Source: UBA1181 sp045617845 (GTDB lineage: Bacteria; Bacteroidota; Bacteroidia; Bacteroidales; Paludibacteraceae). From it: DNA of 59,799 nt. Position numbers and translations under genes: made by a program. Under the pieces are notes generated by a model that made no database searches, was not told where the DNA came from, and saw only the letters and a program-made list of their open reading frames with translations. This document shows positions 44,272-53,336 of this stretch, in pieces. Every line of letters starts with the position of its first letter. Within the stretch, counting starts at the first letter, position 1. The stretch spans positions 1 to 59,799 of the forward strand of contig JAZLJL010000035.1 in NCBI GenBank assembly GCA_045617845.1, given 5' to 3'.

Positions 44272-45537
44272 CTAATCCTTATTATTTTTCTCCAAATAAG
44301 CGTTCATCAACGCATTGTAAAACATGTCACCAATTAAGATATAGCCTTTGTGGGTAAAGTGCACCTTATCCTTTGCGGCCATGCCATCCTTTTCCCACAA
44401 CTTCATGGAGCCTAAACCGCCCATGATTTCGAAAAGGTCCCACACGCTGCCATTATGTTTCTCAGCCAGCTTATAGAAAGCGTCCCGAGCCTTCAATCCA
44501 TTCTTGTTCACCTCATAACGGCGACGGTTGCTATGGTCCCGCTTATATGAATCGTTATTAGTGACAAAGACGAAATAGCAATCAGGGGAGACAGACTCCA
44601 CGAGAGAGATGAGGGAATCGTAACGTTGGATAAACTTCTCTTCCGAAAAATATTTCACCAAAGCGTCGTTTATACCTATGGCGAAGACCACCATATCTGG
44701 GTGTACCAAGGCCAAATCCCTATTGAAATTCTCACAAGACAAATAGGAAGGGACCGTCGCTCCATTCACGCCTATGGAACTATAGATCACACCTGGAGCG
44801 CTTTTTTCAGGCAACATTCCCGTAATCGTGAACTCATGCTGAACGCTATCCAACTGGTCGAACACGATGGTGAACGTATCCACCAAGCGGTCGAACTCAA
44901 AGACATAGACAGACGAAAGCGTATCGAAGCGAGCGCAATAGAGAGACGAATCCGTCAGCCGGACGAAAGGCTCCACCTTAAGGGACGAATCGGCGTAGCC
45001 GAGCAAAGACAACCTATTGCAAGTCCAACGGGTGGAACGGCTGGAGCCATTCAGGCAGACCGTCAGCTCGGCGATAGAATCGGAGGTTGTGACCGCCATA
45101 CCCGTCAATCCAAGAACCGCCTTTCTTTCTCGCATGACATTCTTTGTCGTGGACCATTGCCCCTTATAAGTAATCTTATAATTACTTGGATTATTGGTTT
45201 TAGCCACAGTATAAGGAAAAATCAAACCACGTCCAGGCAAGCTTTGGTCGTTGATGGAATCCATATTCCTACGGATTTCGTTGGAATAGATATCCGCCTG
45301 AACATGAGAGCCTCCGATATGAAGGATATTGACCACCCCCTCATGACATAAGACAACAGAATCCAACTTCGAGAAAAACAGATCCTGACGATCGGTCGAA
45401 CCAGGGGTGACGATCTTATTCAAGGAGTCCACGATGTAGTCATACCGAGGAATGTCACGACGCAAAAAGCCTTGCGCCGCATTCATCGAAAGAGACGACA
45501 TACATGCTATTAATAAAAGAAACAAATGCTTCATCAT
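44272..45537 (-). CDS. SGNH-fold O-acetylation partner protein 1
   Basis: The protein has 421 residues with a signal peptide (SSLSMNAAQG). The SGNH motifs are VVNILHIGGSHVQADIY (block I with Ser in GGSH), VFAIGINDALVKYF (block III) and KDKVHFTHKGYILIG with the Asp-His pair. A beta-rich insert separates blocks I and III (about residues 140-250). The ATG at 45537 overlaps the stop of the upstream SGNH gene by four bases. The gene for the MBOAT protein begins six bases after its stop. It probably moves acetyl from the MBOAT protein to the periplasmic or surface acceptor. Confidence 0.88.
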   Translation of the reverse strand: MMKHLFLLLIACMSSLSMNAAQGFLRRDIPRYDYIVDSLNKIVTPGSTDRQDLFFSKLDSVVLCHEGVVNILHIGGSHVQADIYSNEIRRNMDSINDQSLPGRGLIFPYTVAKTNNPSNYKITYKGQWSTTKNVMRERKAVLGLTGMAVTTSDSIAELTVCLNGSSRSTRWTCNRLSLLGYADSSLKVEPFVRLTDSSLYCARFDTLSSVYVFEFDRLVDTFTIVFDQLDSVQHEFTITGMLPEKSAPGVIYSSIGVNGATVPSYLSCENFNRDLALVHPDMVVFAIGINDALVKYFSEEKFIQRYDSLISLVESVSPDCYFVFVTNNDSYKRDHSNRRRYEVNKNGLKARDAFYKLAEKHNGSVWDLFEIMGGLGSMKLWEKDGMAAKDKVHFTHKGYILIGDMFYNALMNAYLEKNNKD

Positions 45538-47273
45538 TTCTTTTTAGTTTCTTTAGTTTCTTTAGTTTCTTTTATAACCTTATTATCCTTAGATTCCTTA
45601 GATTCCTTAGTTTCCTTCATTTCCTCACTCCATTTTTTATTCCTTTTCAGGAAGCGATAGTAATCGTAATAATTCATAAACGATTGTACGAACATATCAG
45701 CGATACGTCCTGCACCCGTAGGTGTAAAATGGATATAATCGGAAGCCGCCCAAGCAGGCACATGGTCCACCCATTTGATCATGGAATTTTTACCACCCAT
45801 CACTTGGTACATGTCCCAGAAGGCAGCACCGTTTTCCAAAGCGGCTTGCTTCATGCCTTCGATATTCTCCTCCAAGAACGGATATGTCTGCAACTCTCCA
45901 TTAATCTTTTGCGACATGTCGGCAGGACCGATCAAGATGATGAATGCGTCAGGATGGAGCCCTTTGATATAACGTATTTGGCTAGATATCATCTGCTTAT
46001 ACTTTTCCACACGGTCCAAACTATAGATATGAGGCGTATAGTTTCCGCCGAACTCCAACAAGATAAGCTTCACATTCAACTCCTTCATCGCAGAAGAAAG
46101 CAAATGGGATGAGATGCGGGTAAAAAAGGTTCCGGAACTACCACGTAACGGAATATTATCCATGGAGATACCAGACTTCCCATCCATCGCCACGCCATAT
46201 ATTTCGGCAGAACCAGAGAGGTCCAATTTAACACTTGAGACCATAGTATCCAACTTCCAAGTGATTGTAGAGAACTCAGGGGTCGCCGCTTCAATGACCT
46301 GAGTGGAATCGTTTCCGCCCCAACGCAACTTGGCGGAAAAATTCTCACCTGTATTTCCGACCAAAAGGCGGACCTGGGAGAATTTCCTTGCGCGGTTATA
46401 AACCTTACTATTATTACAAGTAGCGTAACTCAACGTCACCTTTCCGTTCAAGCGGGCCATCTGCGCCAAGACGCCATAATGGTCGTCCGACAATTTCTGG
46501 CGCATCGTTCCGTCCGCAATATAACGGGGCAAACTGTCCGAGAAGGATTGAACGACCGTATAGGAACGGATTGGTTGAATAGCCGGACATGTACCAGGAC
46601 CGTACCCACCGAATTTTTGTTGGAACTGTTCCCTAATATATCCCGTGATTCGGTCAGACTCAATCTGGGAATCTCCATAATGAAGGACATGAACCACTTT
46701 ACCGTTCCCGCAATTCTGAAGGGAAGCGAACAACTTATCCATCAGATGGAAATTATCGTTAGGGAAATACAGCCTGGCGGAACTAGTCGTCGCGAAATGC
46801 TGATATGACTTAAGCGTATCTTGGAAAGCCTTCTTTTCCTTCTCCTCCTGGGCCAATTTCTCCTCATTCACCTTGTCAAGGGAATCCTGTACAATCTGGA
46901 GCTTGAGTTCTTCTTCCGCCTTACGCAATTTTCCTTCGGCGGACTCATTGTCATTTGTCTTACTGGTTATCGCCTGCTTAAAAGTCGGGAAGTGCAAAGT
47001 GATGCTTTCATGCTTCAATTGGGACAAAAAATCGGACTCATATTGTACTATGCTGTCATCTTCCGCTAGCATAGTCGTATCATCCAACTGGCCTGAGAGA
47101 CGGGCATCCTCGATTGAATCCAAAGCTAAACTGTCTACTTTAACTGATAGTGTGTCTTCTGAGTCCGACCGTTTTCCAAAAGATATTCCCGACTCGGGGA
47201 ATATGAGGCTTAATAGGAAAAATATTGTCAATACCGACCCAAAAAAAATCAACGAATTTTTGGCTTTCATCAA
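45534..47273 (-). CDS. SGNH-fold O-acetylation partner protein 2, membrane-anchored
   Basis: The protein has 579 residues. An N-terminal hydrophobic helix (IFFGSVLTIFFLLSLIF) anchors it in the inner membrane. A charged helical stretch follows (~120-160, rich in EEKLAQEEKEKK). The SGNH domain has VVHVLHYGDSQIESDRI (GDSQ), LILLEFGGNY and ASDYIHFTPTGAGRIA with the Asp-His pair. The last 35 residues are Lys/Glu/Thr-rich repeats (KETKE). The two SGNH proteins differ in anchoring, so they may act at different steps. It is the first gene of the three-gene operon. Confidence 0.88.
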   Translation of the reverse strand: MMKAKNSLIFFGSVLTIFFLLSLIFPESGISFGKRSDSEDTLSVKVDSLALDSIEDARLSGQLDDTTMLAEDDSIVQYESDFLSQLKHESITLHFPTFKQAITSKTNDNESAEGKLRKAEEELKLQIVQDSLDKVNEEKLAQEEKEKKAFQDTLKSYQHFATTSSARLYFPNDNFHLMDKLFASLQNCGNGKVVHVLHYGDSQIESDRITGYIREQFQQKFGGYGPGTCPAIQPIRSYTVVQSFSDSLPRYIADGTMRQKLSDDHYGVLAQMARLNGKVTLSYATCNNSKVYNRARKFSQVRLLVGNTGENFSAKLRWGGNDSTQVIEAATPEFSTITWKLDTMVSSVKLDLSGSAEIYGVAMDGKSGISMDNIPLRGSSGTFFTRISSHLLSSAMKELNVKLILLEFGGNYTPHIYSLDRVEKYKQMISSQIRYIKGLHPDAFIILIGPADMSQKINGELQTYPFLEENIEGMKQAALENGAAFWDMYQVMGGKNSMIKWVDHVPAWAASDYIHFTPTGAGRIADMFVQSFMNYYDYYRFLKRNKKWSEEMKETKESKESKDNKVIKETKETKETKKK

Positions 47274-47293
47274 TATACAAATTTTACATGAGA

Positions 47294-47301
47294 CAAATGT
47301 A
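47294..47301 (-). promoter_or_regulatory. -7 promoter box for the O-acetylation operon
   Basis: The minus strand reads TACATTTG, an exact TAnnTTTG match, 20 bases before the start at 47273. No -33 element is at a good distance. Confidence 0.55.
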
Positions 47302-47425
47302 CAAATAATTCATTACAAGGGGGAAATATATCCACAACAAAGTATCAACAAATCTTCATCCACCTTCATTTCCTGCTTTCCCAAGGAAAAAAAAACATTT
47401 TCTATAAAAAAAAACTGGCTGAATC

Positions 47426-47456
47426 ATTGCAGAATCAAAATAAAGCATTACCTTTG
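47426..47456 (+). promoter_or_regulatory. Promoter for tRNA-Asp
   Basis: ATTG (47426-47429), 19 bases, then TACCTTTG (47449-47456). The box and the following CATCGC are identical to the tRNA-Asn promoter region. A small hairpin (about 47460-47483) lies between promoter and tRNA. Confidence 0.85.
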
Positions 47457-47497
47457 CATCGCTTTTGGGAAGAGACCCAAAGCCTAAAAAAAACAAT

Positions 47498-47574
47498 GGT
47501 GCGGTAGTTCAGCTGGTTAGAATACATGCCTGTCACGCATGGGGTCACGGGTTCGAGTCCCGTCCGCACCGCCA
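47498..47574 (+). tRNA. tRNA-Asp (GTC)
   Basis: Acceptor GGTGCGG/CCGCACC, anticodon stem-loop ATGCCTGTCACGCAT with anticodon GTC, T-arm ACGGGTTCGAGTCCCGT. The discriminator is G and CCA is encoded (47572-47574). Confidence 0.97.
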
Positions 47575-47609
47575 AAAAGGTTGATTGCTTCGGTAGTCAA
47601 CCTTTTTTT
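47574..47609 (+). terminator. Intrinsic terminator after tRNA-Asp
   Basis: Stem AAAAAGGTTGA/TCAACCTTTTT with a 12-base loop, ending in a run of seven T. Confidence 0.92.
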
Positions 47610-47690
47610 GTCTTTGCACGAAGAAATACAAATAGCGCAACAAACTGATAACCAAGCAAAAAAGCAAAACACCAACATAACAGGCACAAA

Positions 47691-47719
47691 AAAAAGGCGT
47701 TCCATACGAAACGCCTTTT
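47691..47719 (-). terminator. Intrinsic terminator after the hexapeptide transferase
   Basis: Stem AAAAGGCGTTT/AACGCCTTTTT with a short loop, followed on the minus strand by eight T. It begins about 19 bases after the stop at 47738. Confidence 0.88.
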
Positions 47720-47737
47720 CATCTTTTGTATGAGTTG

Positions 47738-48439
47738 TCAAGAAGGCAAATAGCCCTTTTCCTGTAAATATTTCCTAACCTCCAAGGAAGGTTTCCGATA
47801 CAATTTGATTTGTTCCGCTTGGCTGAGTTTGGCAACTAACGTAGCAGGAATGATGTACTCCATTGAATCTATATTCTCCCTTTTCACTACGGCAGGGATT
47901 CCAGCCAACAACACGTTCGGTTTATCACAGCTCTTATTAACCACAGCATTCGCGCCGACAGCGGTACCATCACAAATAGATATGTCTCCGAACATCTTGA
48001 CACCTGGCCCCAAATAGCAATTCGCGCCAATTTTAGGTGCGGCGCTCGCATAGCCTGCGCCTGTACCAAGATGGACGCCAACATGGATGCGCGCATTCTC
48101 ACCAACTTTCGACCCTTTATTGATCAAAATGGGACCAAAAGCATGGAGGCAACAACCAGGGGCTAAAACATTCGGTGGAACATTATAACAAAGTTTCACC
48201 GACAAATGGCGGAAGTAAAGTGAGACAAAAAACTTCTCGACCTTACCCAACAATCCTTTCTTGCAGTTCAAGATATACTCATATCGTCTCAGAACTCGAG
48301 AGAAACGGAAACAACGATTCAACAGCAAACCACTCAACACCCCTTTAGTTGTCGGAAAGACAGAATAAGCGATGACGTCGGCCCTCTTGTACTCTTTGTA
48401 CCGCTCCTTACTATTGATCATCACATCAGAATCAAGCAT
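47738..48439 (-). CDS. Hexapeptide-repeat acyltransferase (serine acetyltransferase-like)
   Basis: The protein has 233 residues. The C-terminal half is a left-handed beta-helix with hexapeptide repeats: GPILINKGSKVGENARIHVGVHLGTG, PKIGANCYLGPGVKMFGDISICDGTAVGANAVVNKS, closing with LLAGIPAVV. It lacks the full N-terminal domain of CysE, so it is more likely one of the 'serine acetyltransferase-like' enzymes of polysaccharide or amino sugar modification. The acceptor is unknown. It stands alone between terminators. ATGs at 48439 and 48421 are both possible. Confidence 0.88.
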   Translation of the reverse strand: MLDSDVMINSKERYKEYKRADVIAYSVFPTTKGVLSGLLLNRCFRFSRVLRRYEYILNCKKGLLGKVEKFFVSLYFRHLSVKLCYNVPPNVLAPGCCLHAFGPILINKGSKVGENARIHVGVHLGTGAGYASAAPKIGANCYLGPGVKMFGDISICDGTAVGANAVVNKSCDKPNVLLAGIPAVVKRENIDSMEYIIPATLVAKLSQAEQIKLYRKPSLEVRKYLQEKGYLPS

Positions 48440-48547
48440 AATAACGTTTTTTATTGTGAAAATTCGATAAACAAACCCAACAAAGCAAATTTAAAATATT
48501 CTTTCGAAAATTCACAGCCAGAACAACAAATATCAACCAAAATGCAG

Positions 48548-48585
48548 AAAAAAAAATGGCGGATTCCCAAAAGAAAATCCGCCAT
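48548..48585 (-). terminator. Intrinsic terminator after the HAD gene
   Basis: Minus-strand stem ATGGCGGATT/AATCCGCCAT (arms at 48576-48585 and 48556-48565), followed by a run of T. Confidence 0.9.
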
Positions 48586-48607
48586 CCATATTTACTTATC
48601 GAGAGAA

Positions 48608-49300
48608 TCACCCCATAGGAACGCTTAAAGCCTCCTTCACGAACTCATCCCATAGCATAACGGAATGGCTAGAAACAGGCACAGGATCCTTTCTGACAAT
48701 CTGCACAAACTGTCCGCCCACAGCGACAGCGGAAGCCCCATCAGTGTCCGTCCTATCACCGACGACCAAAACCTCCGAACCATCGACACCCATATCGGAG
48801 ACTATCTCCTGAATCAAACGGGAAGCTGGTTTCAAGGCGCCCATGGAAGGGGCACTGAAACAATAATCGAATTTAGAAGCGGGAAGACCTAAAGCATCCA
48901 TTCTCTCCTCCGTACGGGAATAATCGGAGAAAACGGCCGTCTTCACCTCCCGGTCACGAAGTTTTTCCAAAAGGGAATCCACCTGAGGCTGAGCGTGATA
49001 ATGCTTTCTCAAAACATGCAAAAACTTCTCCAAATAGACGTCGTTGAACCACAACTTCGCCTCTTCAGCGGAACGCTTCTGCCTTTCGCCCAAACGGGCA
49101 AAGAAAAAGTCATCGAAAGCTTGTGCCGATCCGAAGTCCCTATCCTTCATCTCCTTGCGGACAGAACGTTCCTCACCCACATTGAAGATATCCAAAGGGT
49201 CCATCAGAATCAACCAAAAAGGGAAATTCTTCTTGTCGTATAAAGTACCGTCGAAATCAAAGACAACCGCCTTAACTTTCGACCAATTAATGTTAACCAT
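48608..49300 (-). CDS. HAD superfamily hydrolase
   Basis: The protein has 230 residues. Motif I is VVFDFDGTLYD with the nucleophile Asp, motif II is TAVFSDYS, the Lys region is FSAPSMGALKPASRL, and motif IV is VLVVGDRTDTDGASA. A helical cap lies between motifs I and II, as in subfamily I. It is a phosphatase of unknown substrate; the cytosol is likely. The start codon overlaps the stop of the GH3-like gene by one base (TAATG), so the two are probably translated together. Confidence 0.92.
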   Translation of the reverse strand: MVNINWSKVKAVVFDFDGTLYDKKNFPFWLILMDPLDIFNVGEERSVRKEMKDRDFGSAQAFDDFFFARLGERQKRSAEEAKLWFNDVYLEKFLHVLRKHYHAQPQVDSLLEKLRDREVKTAVFSDYSRTEERMDALGLPASKFDYCFSAPSMGALKPASRLIQEIVSDMGVDGSEVLVVGDRTDTDGASAVAVGGQFVQIVRKDPVPVSSHSVMLWDEFVKEALSVPMG

Positions 49301-51006
49301 TATTTTTTAATGAGGTCTTTAAATTTAGCATGACGAGCCTCGTCCTGCAACAACAAATTCAACTTAAACTGACCGTCACGAGCGCCCTCATCGATACAAC
49401 GCGCTTTGAATTTCTCAAAGGATTCAGACACGAGCAAATGAGAGAATGGATCATGCACGCGCAAAGAGTCACGTTTAGCTTGGTACTCCATATTACGCTG
49501 TTTAAGTTTCTCATCCACCACCTTTGTGAAGGCCTCAGCCTGTTCTTGCGTAGTATCCTGATTTTCAAACTCATAATAGAATCGATAAGCGGAAACACTC
49601 AAATCAGCGAAACCGATGAAGAACTTGACAGGCATGTTCAACTCCTTAGCTGTCTCCTCTACGGCGCCAGTAAACTGCGTCTCGTGGAGTTTTTCGCCGG
49701 TCATCGTGACGATGCCATTGATTTTTTGAACCATGTGGACTTTAGGAATAGTTCCATAGAAACCTTCCACCTCCAACAAGTCGCTCATAGTATAGCGGTA
49801 GAGACCTGCCCAAGTTGTCACGTAAGGACAATATTGTTTGCCCACCTCCAATTCATGCAACTGCAAGAACTTCGGATTAGGATTCTCCAAATCACTCTTC
49901 TCGACGAACTCGAAATAATGCATATGAGGGAACAAAACAGTTCCATTGGTCTCGTCCAAAACCAATCCTGCGCGGCACTCGGAAGAGAAATAACTAAACT
50001 CTTGGTGCAACATATGCTCTGGGAAAGAATCCTTGAACTTCTCCAAATAGAACTTCGTGTTACCACATTTCCACGTGTTCAAAATCTGCATATTAGGCCA
50101 ATAGTGCTTAGGGAGCACCGTGCCATATTTTGCCTTCAAGTCACGGAGCTCTTTCGCACGCTCCGGATTTGGCTGAAGATTCTTCGCCTTGATGATGTTT
50201 TGTCTCAAATCTTCAGGAAGATTAATCTTTGAGCTGATGGTTCCTTTCTCGATATCGTCCACATAATCGTCATAGAACTCGTTCACGTTCTTCTGCATCT
50301 CAACGATAGTAGAAGGGTTAGCGGTTACAATCAAATGGACGTTATGCTCGATACCCAAACGCATGATGCAATAGTAACGGGCCTTGTAGTCAGAAATCGT
50401 GAATACATCAGCAGGAGCCGTGTAAGCCACCTTGATGAACTCCGGGCAATCCCTTTGGGTCACACCAGACACGGAACCATAAACGGTACCATCCGGAGCG
50501 GCGCCCTCGATAGCCTTACCTACAATAGAGACAATCTGACCCTCGAAAGTCTTAGGACGATTCTTGATGAAAGAATACAACCAGACTTTGGTCATCTTAC
50601 TATATACGTTAGAATAATATTCGTTCGTGATAGGAATCCACTTAGGCTCGCTAGTGGTTCCGGAAGTAGTGGCATACATCTTCGGCTTGCCAGGGAAAAG
50701 GACATTTTCCTCACCATTTTTGTGGCGCTCAACGTATGGACGAAAGTCCTCATAATCGTTAGCCTTCACGTTCTCTTGGTAGAGTCTGAACAACTCGTCA
50801 GCATCCTTTGCCTCCAAGATTTTTGCGAAATTATGTTCCTTACCGTAAACTGAATCCTTCGCATAATCAAGGATTCCTCTCAATGTTTTCTCTTGCGCAC
50901 TTTTACAATCTTTAGCGGCCTTGTCTAATTTTCTCCATTGAATTTTTCCAGCAATGGAAAGGAGCGTCTTAATTTTCCACGCACCTTTTGTCTTTTCCTC
51001 ACTCAT
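49300..51006 (-). CDS. GH3-like acyl adenylase/ligase family protein
   Basis: The protein has 568 residues and belongs to the family of plant auxin-responsive GH3 proteins, which adenylate carboxylic acids and join them to amino acids. The ATP-binding motif is ATTSGTTSEPKWIPIT near residue 112. GSVSGVTQRD and YSFYSSE-like segments (FSYFSSECRAGLVLD) fit the GH3 active site, and the C-terminal domain starts near VTMTGEKLHETQF. It is common in Bacteroidetes but the reaction there is not known. The HAD gene is translationally coupled behind it. Confidence 0.9.
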   Translation of the reverse strand: MSEEKTKGAWKIKTLLSIAGKIQWRKLDKAAKDCKSAQEKTLRGILDYAKDSVYGKEHNFAKILEAKDADELFRLYQENVKANDYEDFRPYVERHKNGEENVLFPGKPKMYATTSGTTSEPKWIPITNEYYSNVYSKMTKVWLYSFIKNRPKTFEGQIVSIVGKAIEGAAPDGTVYGSVSGVTQRDCPEFIKVAYTAPADVFTISDYKARYYCIMRLGIEHNVHLIVTANPSTIVEMQKNVNEFYDDYVDDIEKGTISSKINLPEDLRQNIIKAKNLQPNPERAKELRDLKAKYGTVLPKHYWPNMQILNTWKCGNTKFYLEKFKDSFPEHMLHQEFSYFSSECRAGLVLDETNGTVLFPHMHYFEFVEKSDLENPNPKFLQLHELEVGKQYCPYVTTWAGLYRYTMSDLLEVEGFYGTIPKVHMVQKINGIVTMTGEKLHETQFTGAVEETAKELNMPVKFFIGFADLSVSAYRFYYEFENQDTTQEQAEAFTKVVDEKLKQRNMEYQAKRDSLRVHDPFSHLLVSESFEKFKARCIDEGARDGQFKLNLLLQDEARHAKFKDLIKK

Positions 51007-51101
51007 ATTATATTTAGTTTATTTCAAAATAAAGCCTAATTCGAAAAATCGCGCTAATATAGTGATTATATCACACTTAATATGTTAAATGCAAAAAAAA
51101 C

Positions 51102-53327
51102 TTAAAAATTCGAGGACAAAAATTTATACGAACGTATAGACTTCTGCATTTTGCCCGCAACTGTCAACACAAATGGGGCATAAACACCACGCAACTCGTA
51201 CGTTTCCCTCTCTTCGCTGAACGTTATGCTTCTTATCAAACGGCCATCCAAAGCGCAGACGTCGATATATGTATTTGGCTGTATATCATACAGATACAAA
51301 ATATTATTTGAATATTCGCAATGCAAGGTTAACATTCCGTCATTTCCAGGTGAAAGGGTTTCATGAGCCAATGTGTCCGGGACACGGACAGGCGTAGCGG
51401 CGCATCGGTTCCCCGAAGTGATCCGCCAATTATAAAAGAACATATACCAACCACTTTCGTTCATCCACGCCAAATTAGCCCCTTCTATCGATATCAAGCC
51501 ATCCACCGAGTAAGGGAATTGGATGTCCTCATCGCTATGGGAATGGTACAAACGTCCCGTGGTGCCCAACGCGTCCATACGATATCTCCCCTGAGGTAAA
51601 GTCACTTGTAAAGGAACACGGTTTTCCTTCACTCCCAAATTCGGGAATTGGCGGACGGCAACCACTTCGCCTGAAACGTCATCCAAGATTCTAATGACCG
51701 CATCCAAGGAGGAAACAGGGTAGATGGATATCGAATCGATCGTAAGGGTACGTTCCACGGTGAAGGTCATCCATGTCGATGAGAAATCTTCCCTCGTCCA
51801 GGCATTCTGAGAAAGGTAACGTTTCCCGACACATCCGTCAAAGCCTCCCTCATCCTTCACATAATAGGTGGAATAAGGTGAATAGGGCTCCGGCGAAAAA
51901 GAGTCTCCCTCTCCTATTTCTTCCAGACAGGAAGCATCTGCATACCAAATGAAATCGCCCTCGACAGGGATGGAGAAAAGGGGTCCATTCTCAGTCTCCG
52001 AAACTTCAACTGGAAGCAAGTCTGATAATACGCGCAGTGTGTCTGTCGCCGTACCGCATCCATACTCCGAGACATTGAGAATATAGGTTCCCGGGGCATC
52101 AGCTATCAAAACAGGTGTATTAACCTGGAGTGAAACGCCGTCTTTTACCCATAGGATTTCGTCGGCGTCATTAATGTCTATATTTGGGGACAGTTCTACA
52201 ACCGCACGCTCACAAATATGCAGGTCGGGACCCAAGTCCAAAGGCAATCCTTCATACAAGGATACGGTGTCTTTCCCATTGCACCAAGCGCTATCGGCGG
52301 AAAGTACATATACACCCGCATTCCACACAGAGACTTCCGCCTCATGGGAGAAGACCGAATCCTGATACAGCCAAGTGTGTTTTCTTTCGGCGAGAAGAGT
52401 GTTAGGCTTAAAGCCGTAAGATTTCGCTCCGGAACAAAGAGACTTATCCCGTCCCAAATCGGGTTTCCCGCACGATTGGAAAGCAACGTCCTCATAAGTG
52501 GTTCCGATACGGATATCATCCAACCAGGAATAGCAGGTTTCGGTCGGGCACCAAGTGTTGTCATCTCCGCCATGGAATGTGGAAATATAGAGGCAATCGA
52601 CCTTATCTTCATTGGCTGTGAAACGCAAGCCTGTCATCAACAAAACCGGTTGCCCGTCCACCCAGATTTCCACCTCACCATCATAAGTGTCCGCACTACT
52701 ATTATTGCGCACACGTTCGGCGATATGGTACCATCTTCCTCTTTCGAAGACGACGGGAGAACCGTTGGGATAGATCATTTCCACGTATTCGCCATACTCG
52801 GAAGGTTTATCCATATGATAGAGATAGAGGGAAGCCTTACCGCCAGCACGCCACATCAAGCGTGCTGAAAAGCCGTTCGTCCCGTCACAGACCGCACCAC
52901 CGGAACAGCAGTCGCCGCCCGCCAGACCCGGAAGTTTTCCCCCATAGGAAGTTGTCCCCCAACTGAAATTCTCGGAAAAACGCAAACGGTAGGAAGCGAA
53001 AGCCTCGTCCAAGCGATCAAACATCAGACGTACTTGGCAGCCCGTCCCTTCCGGTCCAAACGTATCCTTCGGATAGGTGATGCGCATGGAATTGATTCCG
53101 GAATAGGATATCGGGGAGTCTATCATCGTCCGGCTTTCCAAAGCATTGTCCCAGGAAGCGGTTTCAAAACCCTGCTGGGAAAACAAAAACCGGGACATTG
53201 GCATGCCCGGTTCAATATCTTCGAAATTGGTGGAAGAGATGACTTCCGCGTCAGCATACGAAGCCCCCACCAAAAGCAAAATAACAACAACGATATGTCT
53301 ACGCAGGGAAAAGGACACCTTCACCAT
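51102..53327 (-). CDS. Secreted PL14-like polysaccharide lyase with T9SS-type C-terminus
   Basis: The protein has 741 residues with a signal peptide (VGASYADAEV). Residues ~28-285 resemble polysaccharide lyase family 14 (alginate/glucuronan lyase-like): VRLMFDRLDEAFASYRLRF, GKLPGLAGGDCCSGG, GFSARLMWRAGGKASLYLYH, WYHIAERV, WLDDIRIGTTYEDV. Ig-like segments with CSGAKSYGF and DLGPDLHICERAVVELSP cores follow, then a beta domain with SIYPVSSLDAVIRI. The last 75 residues look like a type A T9SS domain (YDIQPNTYIDVCALDGRLIRSITF to the end), though the usual PNP motif is weak. It probably acts outside the cell on an acidic polysaccharide. Confidence 0.8.
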   Translation of the reverse strand: MVKVSFSLRRHIVVVILLLVGASYADAEVISSTNFEDIEPGMPMSRFLFSQQGFETASWDNALESRTMIDSPISYSGINSMRITYPKDTFGPEGTGCQVRLMFDRLDEAFASYRLRFSENFSWGTTSYGGKLPGLAGGDCCSGGAVCDGTNGFSARLMWRAGGKASLYLYHMDKPSEYGEYVEMIYPNGSPVVFERGRWYHIAERVRNNSSADTYDGEVEIWVDGQPVLLMTGLRFTANEDKVDCLYISTFHGGDDNTWCPTETCYSWLDDIRIGTTYEDVAFQSCGKPDLGRDKSLCSGAKSYGFKPNTLLAERKHTWLYQDSVFSHEAEVSVWNAGVYVLSADSAWCNGKDTVSLYEGLPLDLGPDLHICERAVVELSPNIDINDADEILWVKDGVSLQVNTPVLIADAPGTYILNVSEYGCGTATDTLRVLSDLLPVEVSETENGPLFSIPVEGDFIWYADASCLEEIGEGDSFSPEPYSPYSTYYVKDEGGFDGCVGKRYLSQNAWTREDFSSTWMTFTVERTLTIDSISIYPVSSLDAVIRILDDVSGEVVAVRQFPNLGVKENRVPLQVTLPQGRYRMDALGTTGRLYHSHSDEDIQFPYSVDGLISIEGANLAWMNESGWYMFFYNWRITSGNRCAATPVRVPDTLAHETLSPGNDGMLTLHCEYSNNILYLYDIQPNTYIDVCALDGRLIRSITFSEERETYELRGVYAPFVLTVAGKMQKSIRSYKFLSSNF

Positions 53328-53336
53328 CGGTTTTTA

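Noticed and set aside
47517..47741. Minus-strand reading frame of 74 codons with the words DGTRTRDPMRDRHVF
   Set aside because: This is the antisense of tRNA-Asp; such 'proteins' are a well-known artefact in databases.
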